Assembly: GCF_000745965.1 (NCBI RefSeq)
Contig: NZ_JQKI01000014.1
Span: 1 to 64,000, forward strand
Direction of reading: 5' to 3'
From: Edaphobacter aggregans DSM 19364
Lineage (GTDB): Bacteria; Acidobacteriota; Terriglobia; Terriglobales; Acidobacteriaceae
Length of the DNA: 64,000 nucleotides
The notes beneath the pieces were generated by a model, which saw nothing but the letters and a program-made list of their open reading frames with translations, was not told the origin of the DNA and searched no databases. Shown piece by piece: positions 43,314 to 53,478 of the stretch. Each line of letters begins with the position of its first letter. The first letter of the stretch is position 1. The position numbers were made by a program, and so were the translations under genes.

Positions 43314-46014
43314 CAAAGTCCTCGTCAAAGGCTACCGGGTCGAGCCGGCATAAGATTCGTTGCGCGCAGTAAGAGCAGGTGTTGGGGTACTTCTTCGGGT
43401 CGACCCGGGCGTCGCCATGATGAAATGCTTCGGCGAGGCTGGTTAGCACGCTTCGCCACTCTTCTATCTGCTCATCGAGAGAGATCGTTTGCGGCTTCGC
43501 CTTGTTGCGTTCGGATGTCACCTTGCGGGTGAAACCGTCGAGAGCCATCTCCTTGCCAAGCCGTATGCGCGCAAACGCTACCTCGGCAAGCTGCGTCTCC
43601 GGTTGCGCGTCGGCTGCGAGCACTGCATAGAGAGGAAGCTGGGGCTCGTCAGGCCTGCTTGTTCGCCAGTCGGAGGGCTTTGCCATACTTGTCTTGTAGT
43701 CGATGATGGTCTCGCCGCTCTCGCCAGCGTCCACACGGTCGACGCGGATCTTCAGCCGCAAGGGGCCGATTCGCACATCATCAAAGCTCTTTTCACTGAG
43801 CTTTACGGAGAACGGATCGCGTTCCAGTTCGAGATCGAGCCAGGGGTCGAGAAGGTTCCAAAGCCTTGCACGCTGCACGTCCACGTAGGCCTTGTCCCAG
43901 CCTTTTGCTGTCGCTGAAGCATGCCGCAGGCCGTGATCGATGGCTCGGTTGAGTGCAGTCTGGCGCTGCTCTCGCGTCATCTCTTTGAGAGAGGCCTGAG
44001 TCCTGACTTCATTCCAGAAGTGTTCGAGCGTCTGGTGGATGATGGTGCCGCGCTCGCGTGCGTCCATCCCCAGCTCGAGCTCTTGCAGCTCTGCGGACCA
44101 CAGCCTTCGTTCGGCAAAAGCACGAAAGCCACAGGCGGCCTGGAGATGCAGGATCTCAGCTCCGCCGCGGACGATGCGATCCGGAAGAGGAGGAATGGGA
44201 GTGACATCGGTGAACTCTTCGAGTGACACAACGGCGGGCTCCATCAAGGCAGGAGCGATCTCCGCGATGTCGACTGTCGAGAGATGGAGTACGTCCAGCA
44301 CCGGCGAGGGGCGCTGCTTTCCGTCAGGCGACTCTGCGGCGTAGCTGAAGATGGCCGTTGGCGCGCTCTCGACGATACGCTGCATGATGCGTCGCGCGCG
44401 CGCATCATCCGCGGCTGCGTCCGTTGCCGGCATTCCCAGTTCGCGCTGCAGCGGCCAGGGCAGCAGAGGATTGGTTGAGACGCTCGCGGGCCACTTGAGG
44501 TCGGAGGCTCCGGCAAACCATACTGCGTCAAAGCTGCTGCCTGCGGCCTCAAGGGGACCCATGATCTGCACGGCGGCGTAGCGCGATTCGGGGGCGAACA
44601 TCGTCAGGCGAGTGATTCGCTCGAGCGCGGCTCTGGCCTGTGCGAAATCGACGCGCGCGCCATCGAAGTCGAGCGTCGCCAGCTCGTCGAGAGCGCTCTC
44701 CCACTTGCGTCGGGTCTGGAACTCGATGCTGTCCTCCTGCGTGCCGCGTCCCCATCGTGCTGCCTGCAGGAACTCGCGCATGGCGTCGGCCCAGGTTCCG
44801 TACGAGCGCCTCTCGCCGGTTGCAGACAGACCTTCAGCGAAGTGGACCGTTGTTCGCAGAGTGCTGATCAGAGAGGTCAGCTGTTGCCTTCGACGCGAGC
44901 TTGCGACCATATCGGCAAGCCAACCAAGCGAGGCCTCCGGGCGAAGGATCTTCGCCTTGCGAAGCTCGAAAGCGTCGAAGGCAGCGCGGGCATTGAGTTC
45001 CTGCTCGGCCATGGCAAACAGAGACGAGACGAGCAGAGCGCTGATGCGTTCGATCGGCAGCGGTGCTGTCGCCCAGCGCAACAGGTCAAGCGCGACGCGA
45101 ACCATCGGGGTCTCGGCCAGGGTTACGCCAAGCGAAAACTCGTAGGGAGCGGCGTTGTTCGGTGCCGCAATGTCTTCCAGTTCCGGAGCCAACACCTCGC
45201 GGAAGATGCGGTTAATCGAGGATCGCCGATCTTCGAGGGACGGAACAATCAGGGCGATTCGCGCCTCCGGATGGTTCTGGAGCAGCCTTCGCGCCCATCG
45301 CGCGGCTGCGGCGATCTCCTGGCGTTCGTCTTCGGCGCACGTCAGCGAGCGGGCCTTTGGCGCGGCGGCTGCGATGGATAGCTCCTCGACAGGCGTGCCT
45401 GAGGAGGTAACGGCCTCGATCAGTCTCCGCTGAGCCGGCGTCATCTCGTCGAAGCCAGCCAGTGCGATGGCTCCCGCAAGGCGCAGCCGGCCCTGTTCGA
45501 TGGCTGTGCGGAGGGTGATTTCCAGCGAGGCTTGCGGCAGCAGCCTCTCGGCCCGGCAGCGGCGCTCAAACTCTGCTGTCCAGCGCTGGAACGTTCTTGT
45601 CTCCGGGTTCGCCCAGGTTCCCCGCAGCCGTTGCAGTCCGTTGTACCGGGCGAGTAAGCGCCATGCGTCTGCTGCCAGCTCGGCGAGCGAGTCCGGGGAG
45701 CGCAATGTGCTCTGCATCTCCGGGTCGGTACTGATGATGCCACGCCAGATTGCATGTTCCTGAGTGCGATTCAGCAGCAGGTCGGATGCCTGTCCTTCGA
45801 GGAGGAGACTTCGCCACAGATCTGCTGTCCAAGCGTCCCAGGCCAGCGCTGCCGCAGGCTGCCAGCTCGCCAGGCCCAGCCTGTGCTTGCTGCGGTCGAA
45901 GGCTACACGAAGCGTGCGTGCCGCCCGCTGGTTTGCTGTAACGACGGTGTAACCGCGGTCGAGCGCGTCGGCGATCGGACGAGGCAGCTCTACCGGCAGG
46001 TCGGTCCCATTCAT
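43279..46014 (-). CDS. AddB-like PD-(D/E)XK nuclease/inactivated helicase
   Basis: This 911-residue protein has an N-terminal helicase-like region without a Walker A motif (ANQRAARTL where the P-loop would be). Its C-terminal nuclease has GTIIHQTLEHFW, ETIIDYKTS (Asp and Lys of the active site) and QLPLYAVLAA. Four Cys frame the nuclease: one in the LQAACGFRAF segment and three in TCSYCAQRILC (C-x2-C-x5-C), the pattern of the AddB iron-sulphur cluster. It matches the type annotated as probable DNA repair protein, partner of the adjacent AddA-like helicase. The stop overlaps the start of that gene, consistent with a stoichiometric complex. Confidence 0.88.
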   Translation of the reverse strand: MNGTDLPVELPRPIADALDRGYTVVTANQRAARTLRVAFDRSKHRLGLASWQPAAALAWDAWTADLWRSLLLEGQASDLLLNRTQEHAIWRGIISTDPEMQSTLRSPDSLAELAADAWRLLARYNGLQRLRGTWANPETRTFQRWTAEFERRCRAERLLPQASLEITLRTAIEQGRLRLAGAIALAGFDEMTPAQRRLIEAVTSSGTPVEELSIAAAAPKARSLTCAEDERQEIAAAARWARRLLQNHPEARIALIVPSLEDRRSSINRIFREVLAPELEDIAAPNNAAPYEFSLGVTLAETPMVRVALDLLRWATAPLPIERISALLVSSLFAMAEQELNARAAFDAFELRKAKILRPEASLGWLADMVASSRRRQQLTSLISTLRTTVHFAEGLSATGERRSYGTWADAMREFLQAARWGRGTQEDSIEFQTRRKWESALDELATLDFDGARVDFAQARAALERITRLTMFAPESRYAAVQIMGPLEAAGSSFDAVWFAGASDLKWPASVSTNPLLPWPLQRELGMPATDAAADDARARRIMQRIVESAPTAIFSYAAESPDGKQRPSPVLDVLHLSTVDIAEIAPALMEPAVVSLEEFTDVTPIPPLPDRIVRGGAEILHLQAACGFRAFAERRLWSAELQELELGMDARERGTIIHQTLEHFWNEVRTQASLKEMTREQRQTALNRAIDHGLRHASATAKGWDKAYVDVQRARLWNLLDPWLDLELERDPFSVKLSEKSFDDVRIGPLRLKIRVDRVDAGESGETIIDYKTSMAKPSDWRTSRPDEPQLPLYAVLAADAQPETQLAEVAFARIRLGKEMALDGFTRKVTSERNKAKPQTISLDEQIEEWRSVLTSLAEAFHHGDARVDPKKYPNTCSYCAQRILCRLDPVAFDEDFDEEEAIGTGNG

Positions 46015-46114
46015 ACACTTCGGTTATACGCCTGGCGGCGCCGGAAAAGCGCCTGCGACTCTGGTTGAGTAACTGCACGGAGGCGCACGTATCATAGTGC
46101 AGGAGTCTGTTTCC

Positions 46115-47023
46115 GTGCCCCAGAAGCTTTCCGCCGTTGCCCTCGCCTTCGTTGTCGCCGTTCTGGCGCTTCAGACCTCAGGATGCCGCCCGAGTCCTTC
46201 CCCGAAGATCGCCGCGGAGTACCTGGAGAAGACGTTTCCGGTGCGGGGCAAGGTTCTCAGCACGGATGCCACCCACGTCATGCTCGACCACGAGGCAGTG
46301 CCCGGCTTTATGGAAGCGATGACGATGGCCTACAAGCTGAAGGACCCCAGCATCGTGAGCGAACTGCATCCCGGCGACCGCATCACCGCTCGCATCGTCG
46401 TGCAGCAGGACGCGTCCGGATTCCGCGATGCCGAATTGGACAACATCGTCGTCATCGCGCAGGCGCGGCCCGATTACAAGCCGCCGGTTCAATACCACAC
46501 CCCGCAGGTTGGCGATGCCGTTCCCGACTTCCGGATGCTGAACCAGAGTGGCCGGACGATCAGCCTCTCGCAGTTCAAGGGCAAGGTGCTGGTGGCCACC
46601 TTCATCTATACGCGCTGCCCGTTGGCCGATTATTGCCCGAGAATGAGCCGCAACTTCGCGGAGATCGACAAGACACTCGGCGAGGATCCCGCGCTCTATG
46701 GCCAGACGCATCTGCTGAGCATCAGCTTCGATCCGGCCTACGACACCCCAGCCGTGTTGCGTAGCTACGGTGGAGCCTACACGGGCAATTACACGAAGGA
46801 GACATTCAAGCACTGGGACTTCGCCGCTCCTCCGGAGAAGGAACTTGCGCAGGTGACCCAGTTCTTCGGCGTTGGTGTGACGCCGGGCGAGAACAAGACC
46901 CTGAACCATTCTCTGTCGACGGCGGTTATAGGCAAGGACGGCAGGATCGCCGCGTGGTACCCGACCAATGACTGGAAGCCGGAGGAGGTTGTTGCCGCGG
47001 TGAAGAAGGCCGCAGCGTCTTAA
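46115..47023 (+). CDS. CusF-like/SCO1 fusion lipoprotein
   Basis: This 302-residue protein has a lipoprotein signal peptide (lipobox LQTSGC). An N-terminal copper-binding CusF/DUF-type domain (about 40-105) has DHEAVPGFMEAMTMAY, where Met and His ligands are expected. A SCO1/SenC thioredoxin-fold domain (about 125-300) follows, with TRCPLADYC (Cys pair spaced by five) and the distal His in LNHSLSTAVI. The role is likely copper delivery to cytochrome oxidase or another periplasmic cuproenzyme. GTG 46115 was chosen (AGGAG 9 nt upstream); GTG 46097 adds six residues. Confidence 0.88.
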   Translation: MPQKLSAVALAFVVAVLALQTSGCRPSPSPKIAAEYLEKTFPVRGKVLSTDATHVMLDHEAVPGFMEAMTMAYKLKDPSIVSELHPGDRITARIVVQQDASGFRDAELDNIVVIAQARPDYKPPVQYHTPQVGDAVPDFRMLNQSGRTISLSQFKGKVLVATFIYTRCPLADYCPRMSRNFAEIDKTLGEDPALYGQTHLLSISFDPAYDTPAVLRSYGGAYTGNYTKETFKHWDFAAPPEKELAQVTQFFGVGVTPGENKTLNHSLSTAVIGKDGRIAAWYPTNDWKPEEVVAAVKKAAAS

Positions 47024-47135
47024 TGCCTGGGATTCCGCGGCCGAGATTTTTGAATCCACAGATAGCCACGCCAATCAGGTATCCTGAGCCTTCATCCATC
47101 AAGGAACATCCAACCGTCACGGAGCGAAAATTCTC

Positions 47136-47510
47136 ATGGCAAAGCTGACCATCGTCTTCGGAGTCCTACTGATCCTGCTCGCCGTCATTGGCTTTGTCTC
47201 GACCGGCAGCGAACATCCTACGGCACTCATTCCGGCCGCACTGGGCCTTATTTTTATCCTCTTCGGCGTCATGGCAAACACGACCGACTCCAAGAAGCGC
47301 ATGCTCTGGATGCACATCTCGGTTACAGTCGCGCTGCTCGCCTTTCTCGGGACCATTCCGGCGGCCATCGACAGCATTCGTCTCTCGCGCGGCGTCGAGT
47401 TTCCGCATCCGGCGGCTATTCTCGAGAAGGCTGCGATGTCGCTGCTGTGCCTCATCTATGTGCTCTTCTGCGTGCGTTCCTTCATCAACGCGCGTATAAA
47501 GGCCAGTTAG
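47136..47510 (+). CDS. small four-helix membrane protein
   Basis: This 124-residue protein has four predicted membrane helices (about 4-22, 28-46, 58-76, 98-115) and short loops. The layout resembles small integral membrane proteins encoded near SCO and cytochrome-related genes. ATG 47136 has CGGAG upstream. No function can be assigned. It lies between the SCO fusion gene and the ABC exporter on the same strand. Confidence 0.75.
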   Translation: MAKLTIVFGVLLILLAVIGFVSTGSEHPTALIPAALGLIFILFGVMANTTDSKKRMLWMHISVTVALLAFLGTIPAAIDSIRLSRGVEFPHPAAILEKAAMSLLCLIYVLFCVRSFINARIKAS

Positions 47511-47669
47511 CACTCGACCGCGACGCCGGCCTTCGCATTGCTGCCTGCTATGGACGAGACTTGCCACATCTGCGACGACACCCAGGCCACGCGCGCCTCT
47601 AAACCGCGACAGGCGTACACTGCCTCTAAGATGTCCTCGATTGGCCCCTCCAGCTTCGGAGCCCCAGGA

Positions 47670-49541
47670 ATGAAGTCTGCCGACCGTCCCTCCCGCGGCA
47701 CGGCACGGGCCACGTCGGCCGATCTCAGCGCCTCGCGGCCGAAGCCGAAGCTGAAGAAGGTACTGCCGGAGATCTGGAAGCTGATGAAGCCGCGGCGCTG
47801 GCTGCTCGGCGGAAGCTTCCTGCTGATGGTCATCAATCGCGCGAGCGGACTCATCCTGCCGGCGTCGACGCGCTACCTGATCGACAACGTGATGGGCAAA
47901 CATCAGCTTCACCTGTTGCCCATCATCGTCGGGGTGGTCATTGCTGCCACCATCCTGCAGGGCATTACCTCGTTCACGCTCACGCAACTGCTCTCGAAGG
48001 AAGGCCAGCGCCTGATCGCCGAGCTGCGCATGAGGGTGCAGGAGCACATCGGGCGGCTGCCGGTCGCTTTCTACGACGAGAATCGTACCGGGACGCTCGT
48101 GGCCCGCATCATGACGGATGTTGAGGGTGTACGCAACCTGATCGGAACCGGAGTCATCGACTTCTTCGGCGGTGTACTGACGGCGCTCTTCGCCTTCGGC
48201 TACCTCATTCACCTCAGCGTGGAGATGACGCTGGTCACGTTCGTCATTCTGGTCATCTTCGGACTCCTGCTGCAGCGCGCCTTCAAGACCATCCGCCCTA
48301 TCTTCCGCGAGCGGGCAAAGATCAACGCTGAGGTGACGGGCAGGCTCACCGAATCGCTTGGTGGCGTTCGTGTCGTGAAGGGCTACCATGCGGAGGAGAG
48401 CGAGGCGAAGGTCTTTGCCTCCGGCGCCAACCGCCTGCTGAAGAACGTCATCTCATCGCTGACCGCGCAGTCGCTGATGTCGCTGGCTTCCACGGCAGTG
48501 CTGGGCCTCGTCGGTGCGCTGATCATGTACCTGGGCGCGCACCAGGTGATCGCCGGCCGCCTGACGACGGGCGGCTACGTTACCTACGTGATGTTCCTCG
48601 CGTTCATGATCGCCCCCGTCGTGCAGCTTGTCTCGATCGGCACGCAGATGACCGAGGCCGTCGCGGGACTCGACCGCACCACGGAGATCCTCTCCGAGTA
48701 TGCCGAGGACGCCGATCCCCGGCGCACCCAGGAGCTCGGCACCATTCAAGGAGACATAGCCTTCCGCGACGTTACCTTCGCCTACGATCCGGACAAGCCT
48801 GTCCTGCATGGCATAAGCTTCGAATCACACCCGGGAACGGTCACGGCGCTGGTCGGATCTTCGGGTTCGGGGAAGTCGACCATCATCTCGCTGATCTGCG
48901 CCTTCCACACCGCCATCCGCGGCCAGGTGCTCGTCGATGGGATCGATCTGGCGACGGTACGGCTCTCGAGCTATCGCAGCCAGCTCGGCGTCGTGCTGCA
49001 GGAGACCTTTCTCTTCGACGGCACCATCCGCGAGAACATCCTCTTCTCGCACCCCGCAGCGACCGAGGAGCAGTTCCTCGAGGCTTGCCGCATTGCGCGA
49101 GTCGACGAGTTCGCCGAGCGATTCGCCGAGGGGTATGAGACGATCGTCGGCGAGCGCGGAGTCAAGCTATCCGGCGGCCAGCGCCAGCGGCTCTCGATCG
49201 CGCGAGCCATTCTCGCCGACCCGCGCATCCTCATCCTCGACGAAGCAACCAGTTCGCTCGACTCCGAGTCCGAGGCTATGATCCAGGGCGGACTGAATCA
49301 CCTGATGCAGGGTCGAACGACCTTCGTGATCGCCCACCGGCTGTCGACGATTCGCCGCGCCGACCAGATCCTCGTTGTCGAAGCAGGCAACATCGTCGAG
49401 CGCGGGACCCACGAGACACTCTACGCTTTGGGCGGCCGCTACTACGACCTGTATATGCGGCAACATGGCCTCGAGACCAACCTCTTCCTCGCACCCGGAG
49501 AGGGCGACAAGGTGGAAGAGGCGGAGACCTCCAAGGTCTAG
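47670..49541 (+). CDS. ABC exporter (fused permease/ATPase), MsbA/BmrA type
   Basis: This protein of 623 residues has a six-helix membrane domain (about 45-340) and an ATPase (about 375-610) with Walker A GSSGSGKST, Q-loop VLQETFLFDGT, signature LSGGQRQR, Walker B ILILDEATSSLDS and H-loop IAHRL. It probably exports lipids, drugs or peptides as a homodimer. ATG 47670 is favoured (GGAG 8 nt upstream); ATG 47631 or 47538 would add a low-complexity N-terminus. The stop overlaps the stop of the convergent oligopeptidase gene by 4 bp. Confidence 0.92.
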   Translation: MKSADRPSRGTARATSADLSASRPKPKLKKVLPEIWKLMKPRRWLLGGSFLLMVINRASGLILPASTRYLIDNVMGKHQLHLLPIIVGVVIAATILQGITSFTLTQLLSKEGQRLIAELRMRVQEHIGRLPVAFYDENRTGTLVARIMTDVEGVRNLIGTGVIDFFGGVLTALFAFGYLIHLSVEMTLVTFVILVIFGLLLQRAFKTIRPIFRERAKINAEVTGRLTESLGGVRVVKGYHAEESEAKVFASGANRLLKNVISSLTAQSLMSLASTAVLGLVGALIMYLGAHQVIAGRLTTGGYVTYVMFLAFMIAPVVQLVSIGTQMTEAVAGLDRTTEILSEYAEDADPRRTQELGTIQGDIAFRDVTFAYDPDKPVLHGISFESHPGTVTALVGSSGSGKSTIISLICAFHTAIRGQVLVDGIDLATVRLSSYRSQLGVVLQETFLFDGTIRENILFSHPAATEEQFLEACRIARVDEFAERFAEGYETIVGERGVKLSGGQRQRLSIARAILADPRILILDEATSSLDSESEAMIQGGLNHLMQGRTTFVIAHRLSTIRRADQILVVEAGNIVERGTHETLYALGGRYYDLYMRQHGLETNLFLAPGEGDKVEEAETSKV

Positions 49542-51634
49542 CTCGCTACGCCCAACTCCCGCAGCAGAAACGCGTAGTCGAACGCGATTTCCTTTAGGTA
49601 GTCGTACCGGCCTGAGGCGCCGCCGTGGCCTGCGTCCATGTTGATGTGCAGCAGCAGGGTAGTGTCGTTGGTCTTCAGCGTGCGGAGCTTTGCCACGTAC
49701 TTGGCCGGCTCCCAGTACATCACCTGCGAGTCGTTCAGGCTGGTCTTCACCAGCATCGCCGGGTAGGCGCCCGTCTTCAGGTTGTCGTACGGGGAGTACG
49801 ACCGCATGTAGGCGAAGGCCTCCGGCTCGTTCGGGTTTCCCCACTCCTCGTACTCAGCGACGGTGAGGGGCAGCGTGGCGTCGAGCATGGTGTTCATCAC
49901 GTCGACGAACGGCACGTGCGACAGCACCACGCGGAAGAGGTTCGGGTGCTCATTGACGACGGCGCCCATCAGGAGGCCGCCCGCGCTTCCGCCCTCAACG
50001 GCGACGCGATCCCTGGCGCCATAGCTCTGCGAGACTAGATACTCGACGACGGCGATGAAGTCGGTGAAGGTGTTCCGCTTCACCATCATCTTTCCGGCGT
50101 CGTGCCAGGCGTCGCCCAGGTCGCCGCCTCCGCGGATGTGCGCGTAGGCGAGCACCGCGCCGCGGTCCAGCAGCGAGAGCCGTGCCGGGCTGAAACCCAC
50201 CGGCAGCGGATACCCGTAGGAGCCGTACCCGTAGACATACAGAGGATTCGTGCCATCGCGTTGGAAGCTATCGCGCCGATAAACCACCGACACCGGCACA
50301 TTCACTCCATCCGAAGCCGTAACCCAGAGGCGTTCTGACCCATACCGCGACGAGTCGAATCCACCGGGAACTTCCTGCTGCTTCAGCAGGTTGGAGGTTC
50401 CGGTCTTCACGTCGTAGTCGTAGATCGACGCAGGGGCGACCAGCGACTGATAGCTGTAGCGGAACTTGTCGCTCACGAACTCGCGATTGACGTTGCCCAT
50501 GGCTGTGTAGGTGGGCTCCGGGAAGCTGATCTTCTTCGGTTCGCCGAGCTTTCCGTCCGGGCCAAACTCCGCGACCTCTAGGGCCGTGAGTCCAAGTTCT
50601 CGCCTGGAACTTACACAAAATGAGTTGAATATATCGAAATCTTCAAGTGGAACATCTTTATTTTCGGGGATGAACTCCTGCCATTCCTCCCGGCCACCTC
50701 CATCGACCGGCACCGTGACGACGCGGAAGTTCTTCCCGGTATCGTTTACGCGGATGTAGAAGAGGCCGTCGCGGTGATCGACGTAGTACTCTTGCTCGTC
50801 GTGGCGCGGTGCGATCACCAGGAAAACTCCGCCGGGCGTGTCGGAGAGAAGGTAGCTGCACTCATTGGTGGTGTGGCTTCCGGCCTCCATCAACAGGTAC
50901 TTCCCGTCGCGCGTTTTGCCGACGGCGAGGTTGAAGCGCGCGTCGTGCTCCTGGCAAATCAGCGCGTCGTCCTTGGTTGAATCGCCCAGCCGGTGCCGGA
51001 AGAGCTTGTCGTGCCGCTTCGTAATCTCGTCCTCGGTGGTGTAGAAGAGCGTGTGCGAGTCGGCTGCCCAGACCAGCGAGCCGACGCGCTCGGCGGTGTC
51101 CGGCAGCTCGGCGCCGGTGGTGAGATCCCGGACGTGCAGGGTGTATTGCCGAAAGCCAGTGTTGTCGGTCGAGTAGGCGAGCTTCTCTCCGTCAGGGCTG
51201 ACGCTCATGCCGCCGACGGCCATGAAGGCCTGTCCCTCGGCGAGTTGGTTCACGTCGAGGATCACGTGCTCGGGCTGCAAGGTGTCGTAGGCGTCGTCGA
51301 CGGCCTTCCTGCGGCAGTGGATCGGGTACTGGCTGCCCTCGACAGTACGGGTGTAGTAGTACCAGCCCCGCTCTCGGAAAGGAACGGACTCGTCGGTCTC
51401 CTTGATGTGCGAGAGCATCTCGGCGTAGAGCTTGGCCTGCAACTCCTCCGTGGGCTTCATGACGGAGGCGGTGTAGGCGTTCTCGGCCTCGAGATATGCG
51501 ATGACTTCGGCGGACCCCTTGTCGCGCATCCAGCGATAGTCGTCCGGGAGGGTCTGGCCGTGCATCGTGGTGGGAGTCGGCTCGCGGCGGGCGGTTGGTG
51601 GCGTAATGGCAGCAGGAACAACAGTCTCAGGCAT
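49538..51634 (-). CDS. ptrB: oligopeptidase B (S9 serine peptidase)
   Basis: This 698-residue prolyl-oligopeptidase-family enzyme has an N-terminal seven-bladed propeller (about 70-410) and an alpha/beta-hydrolase domain. The nucleophile is in EGGSAGGLLMG (Ser at about 545). NDSQVMYWEPAKYVAKLR contains the Asp, and the His lies in DAGHGGASGR near the end. It cleaves peptides after basic residues. No signal peptide is visible, so it is probably cytoplasmic. A stretch of about 90 bp (50600-50690) is markedly AT-rich. Confidence 0.93.
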   Translation of the reverse strand: MPETVVPAAITPPTARREPTPTTMHGQTLPDDYRWMRDKGSAEVIAYLEAENAYTASVMKPTEELQAKLYAEMLSHIKETDESVPFRERGWYYYTRTVEGSQYPIHCRRKAVDDAYDTLQPEHVILDVNQLAEGQAFMAVGGMSVSPDGEKLAYSTDNTGFRQYTLHVRDLTTGAELPDTAERVGSLVWAADSHTLFYTTEDEITKRHDKLFRHRLGDSTKDDALICQEHDARFNLAVGKTRDGKYLLMEAGSHTTNECSYLLSDTPGGVFLVIAPRHDEQEYYVDHRDGLFYIRVNDTGKNFRVVTVPVDGGGREEWQEFIPENKDVPLEDFDIFNSFCVSSRRELGLTALEVAEFGPDGKLGEPKKISFPEPTYTAMGNVNREFVSDKFRYSYQSLVAPASIYDYDVKTGTSNLLKQQEVPGGFDSSRYGSERLWVTASDGVNVPVSVVYRRDSFQRDGTNPLYVYGYGSYGYPLPVGFSPARLSLLDRGAVLAYAHIRGGGDLGDAWHDAGKMMVKRNTFTDFIAVVEYLVSQSYGARDRVAVEGGSAGGLLMGAVVNEHPNLFRVVLSHVPFVDVMNTMLDATLPLTVAEYEEWGNPNEPEAFAYMRSYSPYDNLKTGAYPAMLVKTSLNDSQVMYWEPAKYVAKLRTLKTNDTTLLLHINMDAGHGGASGRYDYLKEIAFDYAFLLRELGVAS

Positions 51635-51771
51635 CGAAGGGCTCCATTCTCCCAGAATACAGCGTTCCGGCGAAGGCTTATAGGCAACCCCCTGAGGAGT
51701 TCCGTGTACCCTGAATAGTGAAGCAAAGGCGGCTCTCGAAGGGCTACACTGGCCGCCGAGAGGGGCCCAGA

Positions 51772-52413
51772 ATGATTCAAATGTTTACGCGAGACCGCAT
51801 CACTTTCTTGATTCTGTGCTTAGCGTCGGCGATGTCTTCCGCAACTCTTGTTGCCCAAGTCGATCCCAATCAGCAGCTGAACCCGACGCGTCCGGAATCC
51901 GATTCCACCAGCATCCCGGGAGAGTCGCACCAGGCAATGCTGGATAAAATCTTTCTGCAAAAGGCAGCAGAGGGTGGGACCGCCGAGGTTCAGCTGGGCA
52001 AGTTGGCCGTTGAGAGGGCATCGGACGCCGACGTCAAGGCCTTTGGCCAGAAGATGGTGGACGACCACACTCGGCTGAACAACCAGATGGCTCCGATGGC
52101 TGAATCCAAGGGAGTCGCTCTGCCGAGAAAGATGAGCAAGGCCGATCAGGCGGAGTATGACAAGCTCAGCTCGCTCTCCGGCGAGGCGTTCGACAAGGAG
52201 TACATCGCCTACATGGCGAAGGACCATCATGCGGACCTCCGCGAGTTTCGTACGGCGGCCATGAACACCGCCGATCCCGAATTGAAGGCCGCCGTGGACA
52301 AGGCGGCGCAGGTGATTCACGAGCATATGGTCATGGCCGACAAGCTCGCTCACGAGAAGGGAATCGCGATGCCAGGCCGAGGCGGCAGGCCTGCCCGCAC
52401 GACGACGAACTGA
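51772..52413 (+). CDS. DUF4142 secreted protein
   Basis: This 213-residue protein has a signal peptide (about 8-27, ending TLVAQ) and a DUF4142 ferritin-like helical domain (about 50-195: FLQKAAEGGTAEVQLGKLA, DADVKAFGQKMVDDHT, DKEYIAYMAKDHHADL). DUF4142 proteins are periplasmic and of unknown function, often linked to stress. ATG 51772 has GAGAGG upstream. The C-terminal tail is Gly/Arg-rich. Confidence 0.88.
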   Translation: MIQMFTRDRITFLILCLASAMSSATLVAQVDPNQQLNPTRPESDSTSIPGESHQAMLDKIFLQKAAEGGTAEVQLGKLAVERASDADVKAFGQKMVDDHTRLNNQMAPMAESKGVALPRKMSKADQAEYDKLSSLSGEAFDKEYIAYMAKDHHADLREFRTAAMNTADPELKAAVDKAAQVIHEHMVMADKLAHEKGIAMPGRGGRPARTTTN

Positions 52414-52518
52414 TCCAGAATCAACTCTGTGGAGGCAGGGAACGGTGTCTCTCAGGGGCGCCCTCGTTCTATCTCGTATTACGATTCCTTTACTCCGTTC
52501 AGCGTAGAATGACGGACA

Positions 52519-53304
52519 ATGAAACGCATTACGCGATGGCTTGGGATCGTTCTTCTTCTGCTCGCCCCCGGGCCACTGCTGGTGGGCGAGTCAGTAAAGT
52601 CGCTGCCAAAGCCCACTGGCTACATCAGCGACTTTGCGGGCGTGCTGTCACCGTCAACCAAGCAGGACATGGAGGTGCTCTGCACCCAGGTCGACCGCCA
52701 GGCCCACGCTCAGATCGCCGTCGTCACCATCAAGACGCTGGACGACGATCAGACCATTGAGGAGTTTGCCACAGAACTCGAGGACAAGTGGGGTGTCGGA
52801 AACAAGGACGATCGCGGCGTCCTGATGGTTCTGGTCATGACGCCGCGCAAGGGACGCATCGAGGTCGGCTATGGGCTGGAGGGTATCCTCAATGACGCCA
52901 AGGTCGGCGACATCGGCCGATCGATGGTACCAGCGGCCAGCCGGGGCGACTACGACACGGCAGTTCCGCTCGGCGTGCGGCAGATCGCCGGCATCATCGC
53001 CCAGGACGCCGGCGTCACCCTTGCGCTTCCCACACACCAGTACCACCGGGAGCCGGTGCGCGACGAGCCGGTACAGATCTCGCTGATGCAGATCGTCATC
53101 GGCGGCGGAGTCGTTCTCCTGCTGCTCTTCTTCCTCGTCCGCACCGGCAACATCGGGCTAATCTTCTTCCTGCTCGGCAACTTGATGGGTGGTGGAGGCG
53201 GAGGAGGTTACCGCGGTGAACGCGGCCGCGACCGGAGAGACGGCGGAGGCGGCTTCGGAGGATTTGGCGGAGGTCGCTCCGGAGGAGGAGGCGCCGATTT
53301 TTAG
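52519..53304 (+). CDS. TPM-domain membrane protein (YgcG-like)
   Basis: This 261-residue protein has a signal peptide (about 1-24) and a TPM domain (about 35-175: YISDFAGVLSP, AQIAVVTIKTL, GVLMVLVMTPRKGRIEVGYGLEGILND). A hydrophobic hairpin (about 190-225) and a long Gly/Arg-rich tail ending GGGGADF follow. TPM proteins usually occur with LemA proteins, and a lemA-like gene follows 174 bp downstream. A role in envelope or photosystem-type repair is known for plant homologues; the bacterial role is unclear. Confidence 0.88.
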   Translation: MKRITRWLGIVLLLLAPGPLLVGESVKSLPKPTGYISDFAGVLSPSTKQDMEVLCTQVDRQAHAQIAVVTIKTLDDDQTIEEFATELEDKWGVGNKDDRGVLMVLVMTPRKGRIEVGYGLEGILNDAKVGDIGRSMVPAASRGDYDTAVPLGVRQIAGIIAQDAGVTLALPTHQYHREPVRDEPVQISLMQIVIGGGVVLLLLFFLVRTGNIGLIFFLLGNLMGGGGGGGYRGERGRDRRDGGGGFGGFGGGRSGGGGADF

Positions 53305-53478
53305 AGACTGCGGTAAGGGAAGCCGGGCCCGAACACATCGAATTACCTGGCAGACAAAATACTTACGGGCAGACAGGATGAAGCGGCGGGTCCCGTCCGG
53401 CAGAAGGGAAGTGGTAGAGTACAGCCGGATACCTTCCATGACACAGGCGAAACTCCAAGACGAAGGGAAATCGAACGA

